Shown: positions 1 through 12,689, counted from the first letter of the stretch. The stretch is 64,000 nt of DNA from Ashinkailepas kermadecensis (GCA_034440615.1 JAOTOM010004630.1:62001-126000), one strand, 5' to 3'. The notes: generated by a model from the letters alone, not told the origin. Numbers and translations: made by a program.

Positions 1-215
1 AGATGACGTAAGTGTGTATCTTAAATGCAGTCTTCACGGAATACGCTGCACTGCATGCATATAAACATCAGCACGTGATGTGAAGACGCTGAGAAATATA
101 AACGTGACATTGACATACGCATATCGGCTTACTTTTATTTTGAAACCTGAAACGTAACCCTTCCACTTGCCCGTCGATGTAGCTTATTCCGGGATGATTA
201 GTGGAGGATAATTAG

Positions 216-330
216 TACGGGATCATTAGTGGAGACATCACGAATGACAGGAAATGTCTATGTAAGGTACGGGATCGTTAGTGGAAACATCATGAATGCC
301 AAAAAAGTCTGTATAAGGTACGGGATCGTT
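216..330. repeat. 52-bp tandem repeat, about 2.3 copies
   Basis: Units starting TACGGGATC(A/G)TTAGTGGA recur at 216, 268 and 319 (spacing 52 and 51). The third copy breaks off after TACGGGATCGTTCG. Units differ by point changes and carry no ORF. Confidence 0.85.
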
Positions 331-1850
331 CGTCTTTAGCGTAACCAATTACCTACATTGTATTAAACGGTCCATAGTCACACAGTGCACAGTTATTCAT
401 CAACCATCTTTTTAAATAGTCTGTTACCCATAAGCAGGTGATTAGGAATGCCCAGCTCTCTCGCACAACTACTCAAAATACCTTGTGTCAACACCAAAAT
501 CACTTAACAAGTCGCGGCACTCCCAGCAAGGAGGTGGAATAGAACACGAAATCAAGCATCAGGGGAGAATCAACATGCTAGTTGCCTTCAGTGTTTTATG
601 ATAGCTACCTGAAAGTAGTGGTGGGCAAAATGCCTGTGGCTGCCGCTACACCACTCCCCCGCTACTAAAGCAACATTTTGATAATTAGTAAAACTTTGCA
701 GGGCGGGACATTTTCTGGTGATTCGGATGCAACTTTTGTGTGGCTTCCCTCCATATTCCCTCTATGATACTTACGTCACTCCCCCATCACCAACTAGTTT
801 GCATAATATGAAACTTGACATCATGATGACATATATATGTGACGTATATGTGCTTCAGTGTGTTTTGTCTCAATTTTCCATTATTTCATACAATAATGCC
901 TGTGATTGAGTAGTGGCCTTCTCAATGCCCCTCCTCCGCAGACATCCTACCACACCCTTATGGTGCAATCGAGGCGTGGCCCCTATGCTTTGCCTCGATA
1001 TTGACTGCGAACTACTTTTAGTCCGGTCTGTACGTATATATAGCCCATTATCTTGGGCAGACAATTATTATCAAGTCATGCCTCCTCTATCCACAGATAT
1101 TCAGGGGTGTAGGGTCACAAGATCAGTTGGGGGCTCTGCCCGGGGTCGATCAACCTAGGTTAACCCCAAATATCAATTTGTCCCCGGATTTGGGCCACTA
1201 TATTTTGCCATCTTGAAAACACATTAATTTCATGAATATTATTTGTATTCTGCCAGTTTTCCATGAACTTAGCCTATCCGGGGACAAAATAATCAAGAAA
1301 TGGTTAATCTGAAAAGTACTAACGAACAGGGCCTCCTCTAACATGTTAACTAGGTGGGATGCGTCCCACCTAGTGCCGTGAAATCCCACCTAGTGGAGTG
1401 AAACATCCCACCCAGTCAAAGAGAGATTCAATGGAGAAAGCAACCAAAAAAGCCGTGGTATAGTTCCAGTAGCGGAAATGATTTTTCCTTGGAACGGTGT
1501 GTTTTTATCAAGAAGAAAAATGATAGTAGTTTGGCAGTACTTATACTGAGGTCAAAGCAACGAGGAAGGCTCAAATGTGGATTTTTTTGTGAAAAATGCA
1601 TGCTACAAAGCCAGCAATTGGGTCTATTAACGGTGGTATTACAAAATCATGACCTTTTATACTTTTACGCACACCACACCCGAGGGGGAGAGGACGAACC
1701 GAGCAAGGCCGCATGACATGAGTGACGAGAGCTAGATATTCATTTGTTGTCTTTTCTTCGATGTTGCTAAAATGAAGGGACAGATGAAGCTAGATGCCTC
1801 TGTAAAAAAGGCAAGGTATGTAACATGGTGGAATGTTGATCGACTTTTCC
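331..1850. other. Anonymous intergenic DNA
   Basis: No convincing exon or mobile-element domain was recognised. ORFs here are at most about 85 codons and resemble nothing known. At 1351-1420 a short CCCACCTAGTG motif is repeated with inverted neighbours (GTGGGATGCGTCCCAC), a possible small hairpin. Confidence 0.5.
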
Positions 1851-1884
1851 TCCCCCGGGCGACACTACCCCCTTTCTACCTACT

Positions 1885-4060
1885 ACCCCCGGGCAAAGGG
1901 GGCAGTGCCCCCCTGAGAGGTTGTGGGGCCCCCAAGAACCGCACCGTGGTTCGAAAAAGTCCAACGGACTCCTTAAAAATCTCTCTGGGGCCCGAAAATG
2001 TGCACCGTGGCGCCTGAAAATCACATTGAGGACTACAAAAGTGACGCAGGGGCCCCTGTAAATATCGCCGGGTGCCCAGAAACGAACTGAGGCACCTGAA
2101 AATCACATTGATGGCCATTAAAAAAAATCGCTTAGTGACCTCTAAGAATGACACTGGGAGGGGGGGGGTGGGCTTCAAAATGTGGGTTCTGGGCCCCCAA
2201 AAAGTCGCGCAGGGCCACCTAAAAATCATGCTTGGGGCCTCAAAAGGTCGGACCGGCGTCCCCGGATAGGGTTCAGAACAAAAAAAAGTCTGGCTGGGCC
2301 CTTGAAAATCTCGTTGGGGCCAGAAAAGTCGTGCCGGGGCCACTGAAAGTCACGCCGTTGGTCCTAAAAGGTCGGGCCGGGGCCCCTTGAAACCACGCTG
2401 TGGGCCCTAAAATGTCGGGTCGTAGCCCCTGAAAATCACGCTGTGGCCCAAAAGATCGGGCCGAGATCCATGAAAATCGCTCCTGACCCCCAAAAGTTGG
2501 ATTGGGGCACCTGAAAGTCACGCTGGGGCCAAAAAAGTCGTGTCGGTGTCCTTGAAAATCGCGCCGGAGCCCCAAAAAGACGGGTCGGGCCCAGATATAT
2601 TGCGTTGGAGGCCTCAAACGTTCGCGCTTGGGACCCTGAAAATCACTAGGGGGCACGACAGGTCGCACCGACAAACGTCTCATCGGGACCCAAAAAGGAA
2701 TGAAGCCGGGGTAGCGAAAGAAATATTCCGGACATTAAAAATCACTCTGTGGCCCCAACAATCGCACCAAAAGCTCGCAAAACGTATTGGGTCCCCAAAA
2801 ACGTGTCGAGGCCACTAAACTTCGTACTAGGGATCCAAATAAATGACGCCATGGCCCAAAAATGGCACTGGGACCAAAACAAGTCGCATCGCAGCCCTTG
2901 AAAATCACACTGAGGCCCAAAAGATCACACAGGGGCCACAAAAGTCGCAGCTGACCCACAAAAATATATGTTTACCCTGGAATATCACTGGGGTCTCACA
3001 AATCGCGTCAATGACCACCAAAAAAACCCGTCGGGCCACGGAAAAGAAACTTGCCCAGCCACCGAAAATAATATCACTGGGAGCCTGAAAAATCGTACCG
3101 GAGTCCGACAATATCGAGCAGGGGCCATGAAAAATAGAACTATTCCCAAAAAGATCGCAACGCAACTCGATCGAATCGCCCAGAGTACCGGAAAATTACG
3201 AATATGTCCCGAAATAAAATTATCCGAAGGGTCTTTCTACTCTGAAGGGTGCCATCGGCTGCAAATAAAAACTCGACGTGCAGCCGCAGTGGCGTATCAA
3301 AGTGGAAAATGCCCCCCTCCATCCTGAGTGGGATTGGCTTTCAAGAATCGTACCGGTGTCCCCAAAATCTGGCTGGGACCCCAAACATTCGCATGGGGGC
3401 CGTCCGAATTCGCGAGGACTCCGAATTAATAGAACGGGCCCAGAAAATTCGCGCCGGTGGTGTAAAATTTGCACAGGGGCCTGTCGAAATGGCGCTTGTC
3501 TCCTGGTAAGCATAACGCGTCCCGGAAACTCCCGACGGGCCTCGAAATATCGCGTTAGGGACCCAAAATTCCAGTCTGTAGTCCCAGAAATGTTTGTCGG
3601 GGCATAAAAACTCCCGTCGGGCTCCCAAAAGTTGTCGTCGAGGGCCCCAAATAACCACGGCATTACCATAAAAATCGCATAGGGAGCCGAAAAAGATCAA
3701 GCCTGAGCCCTCCAAAATACGGAGTGATTACACAAAAAATGAATGTCTGGGCCAAGAAGATCGCTCTGGAACCCCAAGCACCAGAAAAAAGCGTACTGGA
3801 GCTAAAAAAAATAGTGGCGGGACACAAAGATGTGGCGCCGGGGAGGGAGTGGGGAAATCAGGTCGAGATTCGAACATCAAAATCAGAAGAGGATCCAAAA
3901 ATCGCGTCGAGCGCAAAACACGGGCGTCTGGTCCCCAGAACCACGCGCTTGGGCCCGACAGGTCGCGCCGGGACCCGAAAGACGTGCTGGGCCCACAAAT
4001 GTGCATCAGAAACCGGAAATAAAAACAGCAGGACTACAAGAGCACAACGAGAGGTCGAAA
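1885..4060. repeat. Degenerate ~20-bp GGGCCC satellite, about 2.2 kb
   Basis: More than 100 diverged units alternate between a type like GGGCCCCTGAAAATCACGCT and one like GGGCCCAAAAAGTCGCGCC, with a repeat step near 19-22 bp. The array opens with a G/C-run boundary (about 1885-1935) and fades near 4060. The step is often 21 bp and the units contain few stop triplets, so several frames on both strands stay open for 100-155 codons and read as rhythmic F-x-G-P-x-R-D strings on the minus strand. This is best read as non-coding satellite or an element made of subrepeats. Similar but not identical arrays are at 15340-15655, 49009-49815 and 59700-60245. Confidence 0.8.
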
Positions 4061-5310
4061 AGGCACCGGGCCCTGCAGCATTGCTTCAATTTGTCGTGGG
4101 TTTGACTTCCAAAGTTGGGGGCGGGGGGTCTTAGCTGCAAGTGCGGGCGGGGAACTGGAGCCCGCCCAACTGAATAGTAACCTACACCCCTGCTGATATT
4201 GGTATCAATTTCCTTTCCCGCGCCCCAGGTTAAGTTAATGCAAGGTGCCAAACATGGGCGTCGTCACAGCAACATGGGAGTTGCCACGGTGGGCGACGGG
4301 TGACGCGTCTTTGCCAAACTTCATTTAACACGCGCACTGGAGGGGGGGGGCGGAGAATTCAGCCTACCCCTCCGTTTTTGTGTGTAAATAACTCCCCATT
4401 TTACTGGTGTATATATATTTTCATGCTACATAGTTTCAAGGCCATGTTAGGTCCCCGAGGTCAAGTCAGGTCAAGTTCATGCCAGGTCATTGGAACCAAA
4501 CTTGGTCAATTGGAAGGTTGTCATAAACGCAAACGACTGTCATGCGATTCATGCCATTTTGTATGTTACTCCCTACACATCTTAAAAACTATTGTTCTTG
4601 TCATCGTGAACCTAAGCGTTTCCATATTGCATTTGTGTACTTCAGCCCTTTCTTTGTGAAGCCGACGGCGACGGGCCGCCCGCCCGACCAGTCAGGCGGC
4701 CCGGTTCCGGTAACTGGAGCTGATAACTGACCTGATAAGTGCCGATACATAGGTGACCTGAGGTCAAATGCCGCATCCATCATCTGTAGTGAATCATTAG
4801 TCATGTCCAAAACATCATTGAAGCCAATTTTGGAGCATTTAAACACAATATCAGCGATCAATTACAATGTCAAGCCAGACCACGCTAAACAAGTAAAATG
4901 TAACATATTTCACATCATTTGACCTTGAAGATATCGATCTAAGGTCATGAATTTCGCACACAATAGAGTTCATCACCGTACCCATCCACCCTTGAAATTT
5001 CGTTACTCTAGCTTTAAGAGGAACCGAGATCTTGGGGGAGGAATCCGCCCCCTTCCCTTCCAGTGCGCGTAAATTTAAGAGCGCATCCAGGGCGCGTGTT
5101 AACAAACTTAACCTTACGCCTATGGTGTTTGATCGCTAAAAAACTACTCCGGAAACTCGTTCGTTTGCCCATCCCCCGTCCAAATTCTGCTGCGACGCCC
5201 AAAGTGCAGAAATGGCTATACCGGGAATCCCGTAAAAGGACACGGGGGAGAAGGCAAAATACGTCGTCGTCGTGGATGGCTCGACAGGATCTAGTATCTA
5301 ACCCGTACTA
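4061..5310. other. Anonymous intergenic DNA with a GC hairpin
   Basis: No gene or element domain recognised. At 4674-4703 GGGCCGCC pairs with GGCGGCCC across a short loop to form a strong inverted repeat. The sequence becomes GC-rich toward 5310, where the LINE 5' region probably begins. Confidence 0.45.
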
Positions 5311-5956
5311 GTGATTGAGCAACAGAAGCTGCCAGCCGCCCTCAAGCCCCGCCCTCCCCTCCCAGCTGTCTCGTAGGTGTCCTTCCCAGGACATCTGCGA
5401 GAAGCTCCACCCCCGGGTGACGTCAGACACCCGCACCACTAGCTGGTTGTTAGCCGGACTAGCCGGCCGACGCCACTAGTCAGTTGCTCGCCGGATAAGC
5501 CGGCATAGCCCCCCTCCCAACCCCCTTCGGCCCACCGGTGCCTCGGGCACCGTCGGGAAACCGAATTGTACCGGCGACCAGCCTTGATTGTCTTTGTCCC
5601 CTCCCACCCAATAGGATAGAGCTGACAGGGGTACCTTTCTGGTTCAATGGATCGGGCTAGCGGTACACAACCGTGACTGCCCCCGCCTCTGCTCAGCTAC
5701 TCCCATCCCTCCAAAACTCTTTGTCTTTCCACCCCATTTTTCACGACACTTCCTTCCACACCTTTCCTTGCAGCGCCCCATCAGGGTGACTATCTTGTCT
5801 GCACCCCTGCAGGGCGCCCTTCTCACACACTCGCACTTCCGCCCTCGTCTGCCGGGTACAATCCCCGCCCCGCCCCGGTATGCCCGGGGACCCTCCGCCC
5901 CTCGTGAGGACGGAGGCCGCCGGCCGCGACCGAGAGCCCGCCTGCCCACTCCTCGG

Positions 5957-7251
5957 GACCTCCCGGAGGGTGAATCGTTCGTTCTCCTGACGAAAGCTGA
6001 GGGCTCGTGGACTCGAACCTCCCCGTTCGCGATCGCGAGGGAGCTGGACGGATGGACCGGTGGCGTGATTTCCGCCAAGGTCATCGGCTCCGGTTCCCTC
6101 CTGGTCCGCGTACGAGAGGCGGCCAATGCCCGCATATTGCTGAGCCTGGGGGACTTCCTGGGATGTGACACCGATGTGGAGATCGCCGACCGACTCAACA
6201 TGTCATTTACGACGGCGTATGCGCCCGAGCTCGCGGAGCTCTCCGAGGAAGAGCTCCTCGCGGAGCTCGGGTCGCAGGGAGTTTGTGAGGTGACGCGTCT
6301 GGGCCGCCGAGCCAGACCGGGACCAGTTCTAAAACAAGGATTTCGCTCCCTCAACCCTCCCGGCCACGTCATGGCGGGCTACCTAAGGGTGGCACTCCGC
6401 CCCCGGCTCGCTGCACCTTCTGCCAGCGGTTCGGCCATCAGAGCCGGGCGTGCAGGGCAAAGGCGGAAGTCTGCGGGCAGTGTGCGGAAGGGCACCCAAC
6501 TGAGTCCTGCTGCTCCACGGAGCAACGATGTGCGTCCTGCCAGGGTCCCCACCCAGCATCGTCCCCCAGGTGCCCGGCCTGGATAGAGGCGAAGGAGAGG
6601 CAGGCTCGTCGCCTGGCCACTCAGAGAGGTACGGCGCCCTCGCCACACGCAGTGTGGACCCGACCCCGATTGGCCCCCTTGTGGCCGACCCCTGCAGAGG
6701 CGGCTCAGTGCCCCGACTCCCCCCGCCAGGACCGACGGGGCCTGACCCTTCCCCTCCTCCCCACCTCACCCTCCGCCGACCACGCGCCCCGCCCCCGGAG
6801 CGGACCCGACCGTCTCCCGGCCCCCGCACCGCCAGCGGACCGCCTCGTTGCCGGTCACGCGCCCCCCTCCCGTGGAGGACCCCGCTGGCACCGCCCCCCC
6901 CCCCCCCTCTACCACAAGGCAGCACCACCGCCGGCTGCACGCCCCGCTCCCGTCGAGGGCTGCTCGACCGCCCGGCCCCCCATCCGTCCCCAGGCCGCTC
7001 AGCCCAACAGGGCTAGAGCCGCATCCACTCCGCCCCCTCTGGGTTGCCCACCCTCCCGGTCCCCCGAGATCAACCACCACTCCCGTTTCCCGAGCCCGGA
7101 CCCCCTGGGGATCCAGAGGCTCCATCCACCTCACCAGGGTCGTACGACTCCTACACGACGGACGACTCAGTCACGCCCTCACCGCCACACACACGCCTGC
7201 GAGGGCGTGAACACCACACAACACAACACTAACGCAGACATCCACCACTGA
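5957..7251 (+). pseudogene. LINE ORF1 (gag-like nucleic-acid-binding protein), frameshifted
   Basis: The first part (to about 6390) reads in one frame and resembles the folded region of arthropod LINE gag proteins: a GSLLVRVREAANARILL stretch, then a DRLN motif and an acidic ELSEEELLAEL helix. A frameshift between about 6370 and 6411 moves the protein to another frame. There three zinc knuckles follow: CTFCQRFGHQSRAC at 6412, CGQCAEGHPTESC at 6472 and CASCQGPH...C from 6529. The same frame then stays open as a proline-, arginine- and histidine-rich tail to a TGA at 7249-7251, a few bases before the ORF2 endonuclease. Gag proteins of this type bind element RNA. The ATG was not resolved. Confidence 0.8.
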
Positions 7252-7255
7252 ATTA

Positions 7256-8374
7256 TTGCTCCAATGGAATACGAGGTCTGTCATATCCCATTGGGCAGAA
7301 TTAAAGGAATATATCATCAGAAATAAACCATTGATTGCCGTCGTTCAGGAGACCAGATGGCGCGAAAATGATCCATATAATTTTACAATCTTCGGGTATA
7401 CTCTTTATTCCCAAAACAGAAACACTACATCCCGCGGCGGCGGGGTAGCCTTATTTGTCTCGGACACCCTTCTTCATCGCCCTATCTCCATTCCCAATGA
7501 CCTGAATTGCATTGCAGTATCAGTCCAAATTGCACAACTAGAGCTTACTGTAATTTCCCTCTATCTTCCTCTTACGCATACACTATCTCTAGCTTCTGTA
7601 GCCAATCTCTTCGGTCTTCTCCCACACCCCTGTATGGTGCTGGGTGATCTCAACGCCCACCACCAGCCATGGGGTTGTCACACCACATCCCAGCGTGGAC
7701 ACCATATTGAAACACTCCTCAACACCCACAACATGGTCTTTTTAAACGACCAAACACCCACACACAACACAGACATCGCCCCGTTCCGCCCGTCTGCCAT
7801 TGACCTCTCCCAAGCCTCAGCTTCTATCTCACCCCTCTTCTCCTGGCACGTTCAACCCGACCCCCTTTTTAGTGATCACTTTCCCATCCATGTCACCCTC
7901 GAACGCTCAGCCGAGTCTAGAGACCGTTTATTTATGTCCAACTGGAACGTTCGCAAAGCGAAATGGCCATCTTTCTCCCAGGAAACTGATAATCTTATCC
8001 CACCCCAGTCTCACCCACAATTTCGGCATTGCTCAATACCATACTACTCGGGGCAGAAAAGCACGTACCCAAAACTCGTCGCCCACCCGACCGTAAATCC
8101 GTGCTGTGGTGGAACGACGAGTGCAAACGAGCCGTCGCCTCACGGCGGCGGGCTGAGCGGAAATTTCGGAAAACCTCACAGTACAAAACATGGTAGAAGC
8201 CCGCGAGGCAAAACTACGCTATCAGCAAATTATCCTTTCGGCCAAGAAACACAGCTAGCAGCTCTACTCCAACACATTCAACCGTTTCACCCCCATCTCC
8301 CAAATCTGGACTCAACTTCGTTCCTTCTCCAATGGCAGAGCCCCACACCGCGCATTTCCACAACTGACAATTAA
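7256..8374 (+). pseudogene. LINE ORF2 part 1: AP-type endonuclease plus linker
   Basis: The endonuclease nicks target DNA to prime reverse transcription. Seen motifs: LQWNTRSV at the start, the catalytic QETRW (about 7347), RGGGVALFV (about 7432), a GDLNAHH motif (about 7640) and SDHFPI (about 7870), the order expected for the exonuclease-endonuclease-phosphatase fold. The frame has no ATG here and is open upstream into ORF1, so ORF2 may have been reached by overlap or re-initiation. The catalytic part is intact in one frame to about 7980. Near 8030 the frame shifts, and the linker (WWNDECKRAVASRRRAERKF) continues in a neighbouring frame with a stop near 8190. Confidence 0.85.
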
Positions 8375-8559
8375 CCAACAGCGCATAACTGAGCCCACAG
8401 CCGTCGCGGAACACCTCGCAACTTATTAGTCCGACATATTTTCAAACACTCAATACTCACAGCACACCACCTCATTCCTTCGCGATACTTTTGCTATTTG
8501 CCACTTCGACTCAGACAACTCCGAACCCTACAACGCACACTTTACCCCCTACGAACTAA

Positions 8560-10029
8560 ATTTATCCCTCTCCAAGGTATCCAGTAGAGCTCCTGAACCT
8601 GATCACTTGACATATCTCTTCTTTCAAAATCTCTCTGGCTCTGGTAAAGATAACCTCCTCTCGGCACTAAATGAACTATGGACTGACGGCACTTTTCCAC
8701 CCTCTTGGTCTACTAGTACTATCATCCCAATACCTAAGCCTTCCAAGCCTCGACATCTCCCTCTAGCTATCGTCCTATCTCTCTCACTAGTTGTGCTAGT
8801 AAAATTTTTGAGCGCATGGTCAATGGACGAATCAGAGTCTATCTCGAAAAAAATACAATTATATCCCCCTTTCAGAGCGGCTTCCGGCCAAGGCGAAGCA
8901 CCGCTGACAACCTACTCGAAATTGTGGATTCAATCCAGCGTGGTTTCGGGAAAAAATCCGAAACTATCGTCCTTTTTGGGACCTAAAATCCGCGTTTAAA
9001 AAAATACACAGTTCTGCCCTGCGAATTAAATTACACCGTATTGGTATCAAGGGCAGAATGGCCACCTTTATCACCAACTTTCTAGAAAATCGCTCCTTCG
9101 TCGTCCGCTGCGGCAACATTCATTCCCGGCCCCACACTCTCGACCAAGGTGTCCCGCAAGGCAGCGTCCTATCTCCAACCCTCTTTCTTATCATGATCAA
9201 CGACGTATTAGAGCAACTTCCCCTAATTTCTCCCCTACTAAAATATTATCTCTGTGCCGATGATCTGGCTATTTGGTGTACGCACCCATCGGCAGATTCA
9301 GCGAATCACGTTATCCAACTCGCCATGAATCACATTGATTCATGGTGCTCCCTCTGGGGGCTACAGATCTCCCCCACCAAATCAGTCACTATGCTCTTTT
9401 CCCGGCTTCCCAGACACATCCCGCCTAGCAAACCGCTCCGCTTTCGCGATCAAATTATCCCCCTCCAAACCTTCTTCAAATATCTCGGAATTATCCTCGA
9501 CAAAGGACTTTACTTTAGCCCCCACATCACCTATATTAAACAGCGTTGTGCTGTTCGGCTTAATCTCCTGCGCTGCATCTGCGGTCGCGACTGGGGTGCA
9601 GACAGGACGACTCTTACCAAAATGTACATTGCACTGATTCGTTCAATCCTGGAATACAATGCGTTTATCTTCGATCATATATCTCCAACACTCACCAAGT
9701 CACTGGAATGCACACAAAAGCACGCACTCCGCCTCATCACCGGAGCGCACTGCACCACATCTACCACCAGTCTCCGAGGTGAGACCAACCTCCCTAACCT
9801 ACAACAACGCAGAACACTACAACTCGTTAGATACCACTTCAGGACAACAACACAGCTAAATCACCCCTCCAATGTCGCATGGACTAAACCCCCGGTTCGG
9901 CGTTCCAAAAACAAAAATAAATACAGCATTGCCATTCACTTGAAGCAGGTTCTCACATCCACACGGAAATTTCCGGAGGTTACCCCTCACCGAGTTCCCC
10001 TCCCCCCCTTCTCCCATTTTGGCACATGA
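8560..10029 (+). pseudogene. LINE ORF2 part 2: reverse transcriptase
   Basis: Reverse transcriptase copies element RNA into DNA at the nicked target. Visible blocks: GTFPPSWSTSTIIPIPKP (about 8690), then after a frameshift near 8760 SYRPISLTS and SPFQSGFRPRRSTADNLLEIV, then a disrupted DLKSAF block (stop near 8990), VPQGSVLSPTLF (about 9150) and the catalytic CADDLAIW (about 9255). The first residue of the usual F/Y-ADD box is Cys, but both catalytic aspartates remain. The thumb region with KYLGI (about 9478) follows in an open frame of 323 codons (9058-10029). At least two frameshifts and one stop inactivate the domain. Confidence 0.85.
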
Positions 10030-10129
10030 AATCCCCCAAACTCGAGTATCTCTTTAGGCAAAATAAAATCCTGCTCACCCCCATCGAAATCCAAGTTAAG
10101 TTTTTTTAATATCAAGAGGCCCACCCACA

Positions 10130-10570
10130 ACAAACCTTCTTTTGCACGGACGGCTCACGTACCAGCAATGGTACGGGAGCCGCCTGGTGCGGTAGGCCCG
10201 ACACTGGTCAAACCAAATTAACACTTCACCATTCGGTATACACAGCAGAACTAGTCGCCATACTCACTTGCCTCCAACACATCACTGCGCAACACATCTC
10301 TACCTCTACTATAATATGCACTGACTCACGATCCTCCGCGGACGCCCTCGCGGCACTACACAATACCACGCATCCCACGCTCCACGCCATCCGACACCTC
10401 TACAATGACAACCACGCACACCTTCAGCTCACCCTGCTCTGGATCCCTGGACATAGGGGTATCCCGGGAAACGAAAGGGTAGATGGTCTCGCCCGCGCGG
10501 CGATCGACCTCCCCGCTAACAATGGAGCTCCGGTGCCCCCGGGGATCTTCTATCCCTCACTAATAATTTA
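10130..10570 (+). pseudogene. LINE ORF2 part 3: RNase H domain
   Basis: RNase H removes the RNA strand of the cDNA hybrid. An open stretch without an ATG carries all four expected acidic residues in context: CTDGSRTSNG (about 10143), VYTAELVAI (about 10240), CTDSRSSADAL (about 10318) and NERVDGLAR (about 10480), with WIPGHRGIPG before the last. The segment is about 140 codons without a stop, so this domain is better preserved than the reverse transcriptase. It is out of frame with the preceding segment ending at 10029. Confidence 0.85.
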
Positions 10571-10681
10571 TCTAAAAAATATATTCAGGACTGCTGGTCA
10601 CACAACACCACACACCTACACGATATCAAGCCTACACTCACCAGCTGGCCCTCCTCCAACCAACACACTCGTCTGAACGAG

Positions 10682-10962
10682 GTGACACTCGCCAGACTTC
10701 GCCTCGAATACACCAAATTGACACACGATTATATTTTTCATCGACCACACCGCCTTCCACTTTGTAGCACATGTCACGTACGCCTTACTGTCACCCATAT
10801 CTTACTTAACTGTCCAGCATATGCTCCTCACCGTCGCTATATAATCCAGTATTTCACCTTTCACAACTTTCGCTTCCAGCTCTCCTCGGGAATGAGCACC
10901 CGGCACTCCTCGAGTTACTTTTCCGCTTTCTACAAGACACCAAACTCTCCGAACTGATCTAA
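10682..10962 (+). pseudogene. LINE ORF2 part 4: C-terminal Cys/His motif and stop
   Basis: After RNase H the frame reads LARLRLEYTKLTHDYIF followed by CSTCHVRLTVTHILLNC, the C-x2-C-x8-H-x4-C motif typical of the C-terminus of I- and RTE-type LINE proteins. A frameshift near 10865 then leads to a conserved-looking end (NEHPALLELLFRFLQ) and a TGA-type stop near 10962. About 140 bases of 3' untranslated sequence follow. Confidence 0.75.
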
Positions 10963-11100
10963 AGCCTCCGTTGCATTGACCCGATCCAAGCAAGCATGAT
11001 GTGAAGTTAAAAGTTATATGACACGCGCTACACTCCTCACTGGCTGTATGACTCCGCTCCACACCTCTTCCTCTCCGACGTCGCAAAACACATACATATA

Positions 11101-12128
11101 GGTTATCTCACACTAGGTAGACAGGAACCGATCCAATTTGACCAAAATGGACGGATTTCCTTTTAAATTGCGCTTGGTTTTTTACCTACGGGTTTTCCAA
11201 GCAGCTTGGTTTTTCCTTGTTAGGGGTTTCCAAGCTTTAACTTAACATACACCGACACGTACAAGGTCGGGCCTGAATCCCACGACTCGCTCTGGGTAAC
11301 AGACCTCTGCTTCGCTTCGCTTCAGGTCTCAGGTGGGCAGTGGAGCCTCTTCGTAGGCTGTGAAGCTGTCCACCCTCCAAATGTCCTTCCATTGTTATGA
11401 TTGTATGTATGTATGTATGTCTGAACATGTACCTGTTTGCCATGTATGTATCGTCCCTCTACGCCATGTTTCTTATTTGACGGCGTCTCTCCTCTCTTGC
11501 CTAATTGATATAACTGGATGTCACATAAGCCGGATTAACGTAATTCCTTCTTTAACGTAACAATCTCTAGCAGATGGCACTTTGCCTCAGCTAAAGATTT
11601 AGGGGAAAAAATCCCCCCTCCCTCCTCCCCGGGCAGTTCTAGGGCTAAAAGGTTACAGGTGGTGCATGTTCAGGCCGGACTAAAGCACCAGTCACCAGCT
11701 CTAACATCATGTACGACTTCTTGGCCAATTTGTTTCGAGGTGGTAGTCGAGGTGGCCGCCTGAGGCTGCGCCACTGACACTCGCCAGTCTGCCCATGTGA
11801 TGGCGCATGCGCTTTTGCATCTTAGTCTATAACTTCAGGCCATATTGGACACGCCATCCTTCGCGTGCGCGAAACTCAACAGCTTGCAGACCACACGGAT
11901 TTTGCATTCGGCGTTTGAAAATGTTCGTTGGAGAAATTGGATCGATGTTTTTCATCACGTAAATATTTGCTTTACCTACGACTTCTCGTCCTGGCGAAAT
12001 CATGCCCTAGTTCACCCCACTGACAAGTCTAGAGATTCTGCGTCTTCAAATTTGTGTCCATCTGCTATCCCGACATTCGTTCCAAAACAACTAGTGGAGA
12101 AGGTGCTATCCCGACATTCATTCCAAAA
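11101..12128. other. Anonymous intergenic DNA
   Basis: No exon or element domain recognised. A short (GTAT)n run lies at 11402-11420. A CTAGTGGAGAAGGTGCTATCC stub near 12090 is a partial unit of the duplication that follows. Confidence 0.45.
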
Positions 12129-12390
12129 CTAGTGGAGAAGGTTGTTCAGACTACTTGGTTCGCCAATGCTTATCTTCTAATCACCGACGCCAGCTCAGCA
12201 CAGATTTAAACCACGCCACTCCACGGAAACCACGCTTCTGAGTAGTCTTCATTCTGCGAATGATTGCAAAGCTAGTGGAGAAGGTTTTTCAGACTTCCAA
12301 GTGCACTGATTATTATCTTCTAATCACCCACGCCAGCCAAGCACAGATTTAAACTACGCCACTCCACGGAAACCACGCTTCTGAGTAGTC
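12129..12390. repeat. 119-bp tandem duplication
   Basis: 12129-12247 and 12272-12390 both start CTAGTGGAGAAGGT and end ACCACGCTTCTGAGTAGTC. Their 3' halves are nearly identical and the middle has diverged. A 24-bp spacer separates them. Confidence 0.85.
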
Positions 12391-12689
12391 GTGATCGCAT
12401 CTACTCCGCCGTGAATCAGGGTAAAGCTTTGCCTCTGTTTGATTTACTTGATTAAATGCTTTGATGTCATCAGTCACCACGTGCAGCGTCACTGCATCGA
12501 TACAAACTGATTTAAGATTATTCTGTGTCGTGCTGAAAGTGTGGGTTTCAACAAATCAGCAATATTTGCCAAATATCGGTCACGCTCCTCATGAAAGAAA
12601 GTAGTTTGAAAAGCTTGTGTTTGGAGATGCTGTTATTGACATTTTATCAACTTAACACAGTCTGTACGGTGAAGCAGGGGGTGCGCTCC

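Larger units (their letters stand above)
5320..11100 (+). mobile_element. Non-LTR retrotransposon, I-superfamily type with RNase H, decayed
   Basis: Domains run in the order expected for an I-type LINE: gag with zinc knuckles (about 5957-7251), apurinic-type endonuclease (7256-7960), reverse transcriptase (about 8560-9850), RNase H (about 10130-10520), a C-terminal Cys/His motif (about 10760-10840) and a final stop near 10962. The RNase H domain separates this group from most Jockey and CR1 elements. The 5' edge is uncertain and was placed where GC content rises. The 3' edge is near 11100, where a CATACATATAG stretch ends the AC-rich sequence. Multiple frameshifts and stops make it non-autonomous today. 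No clear target-site duplication was found. Confidence 0.85.

Noticed and set aside
1876..3715. Minus-strand ORFs of 124-155 codons as a repeat protein gene
   Set aside because: They fall in a degenerate 20-bp satellite, overlap in several frames on both strands and share no common frame or start. Kept only as a finding about open frames.
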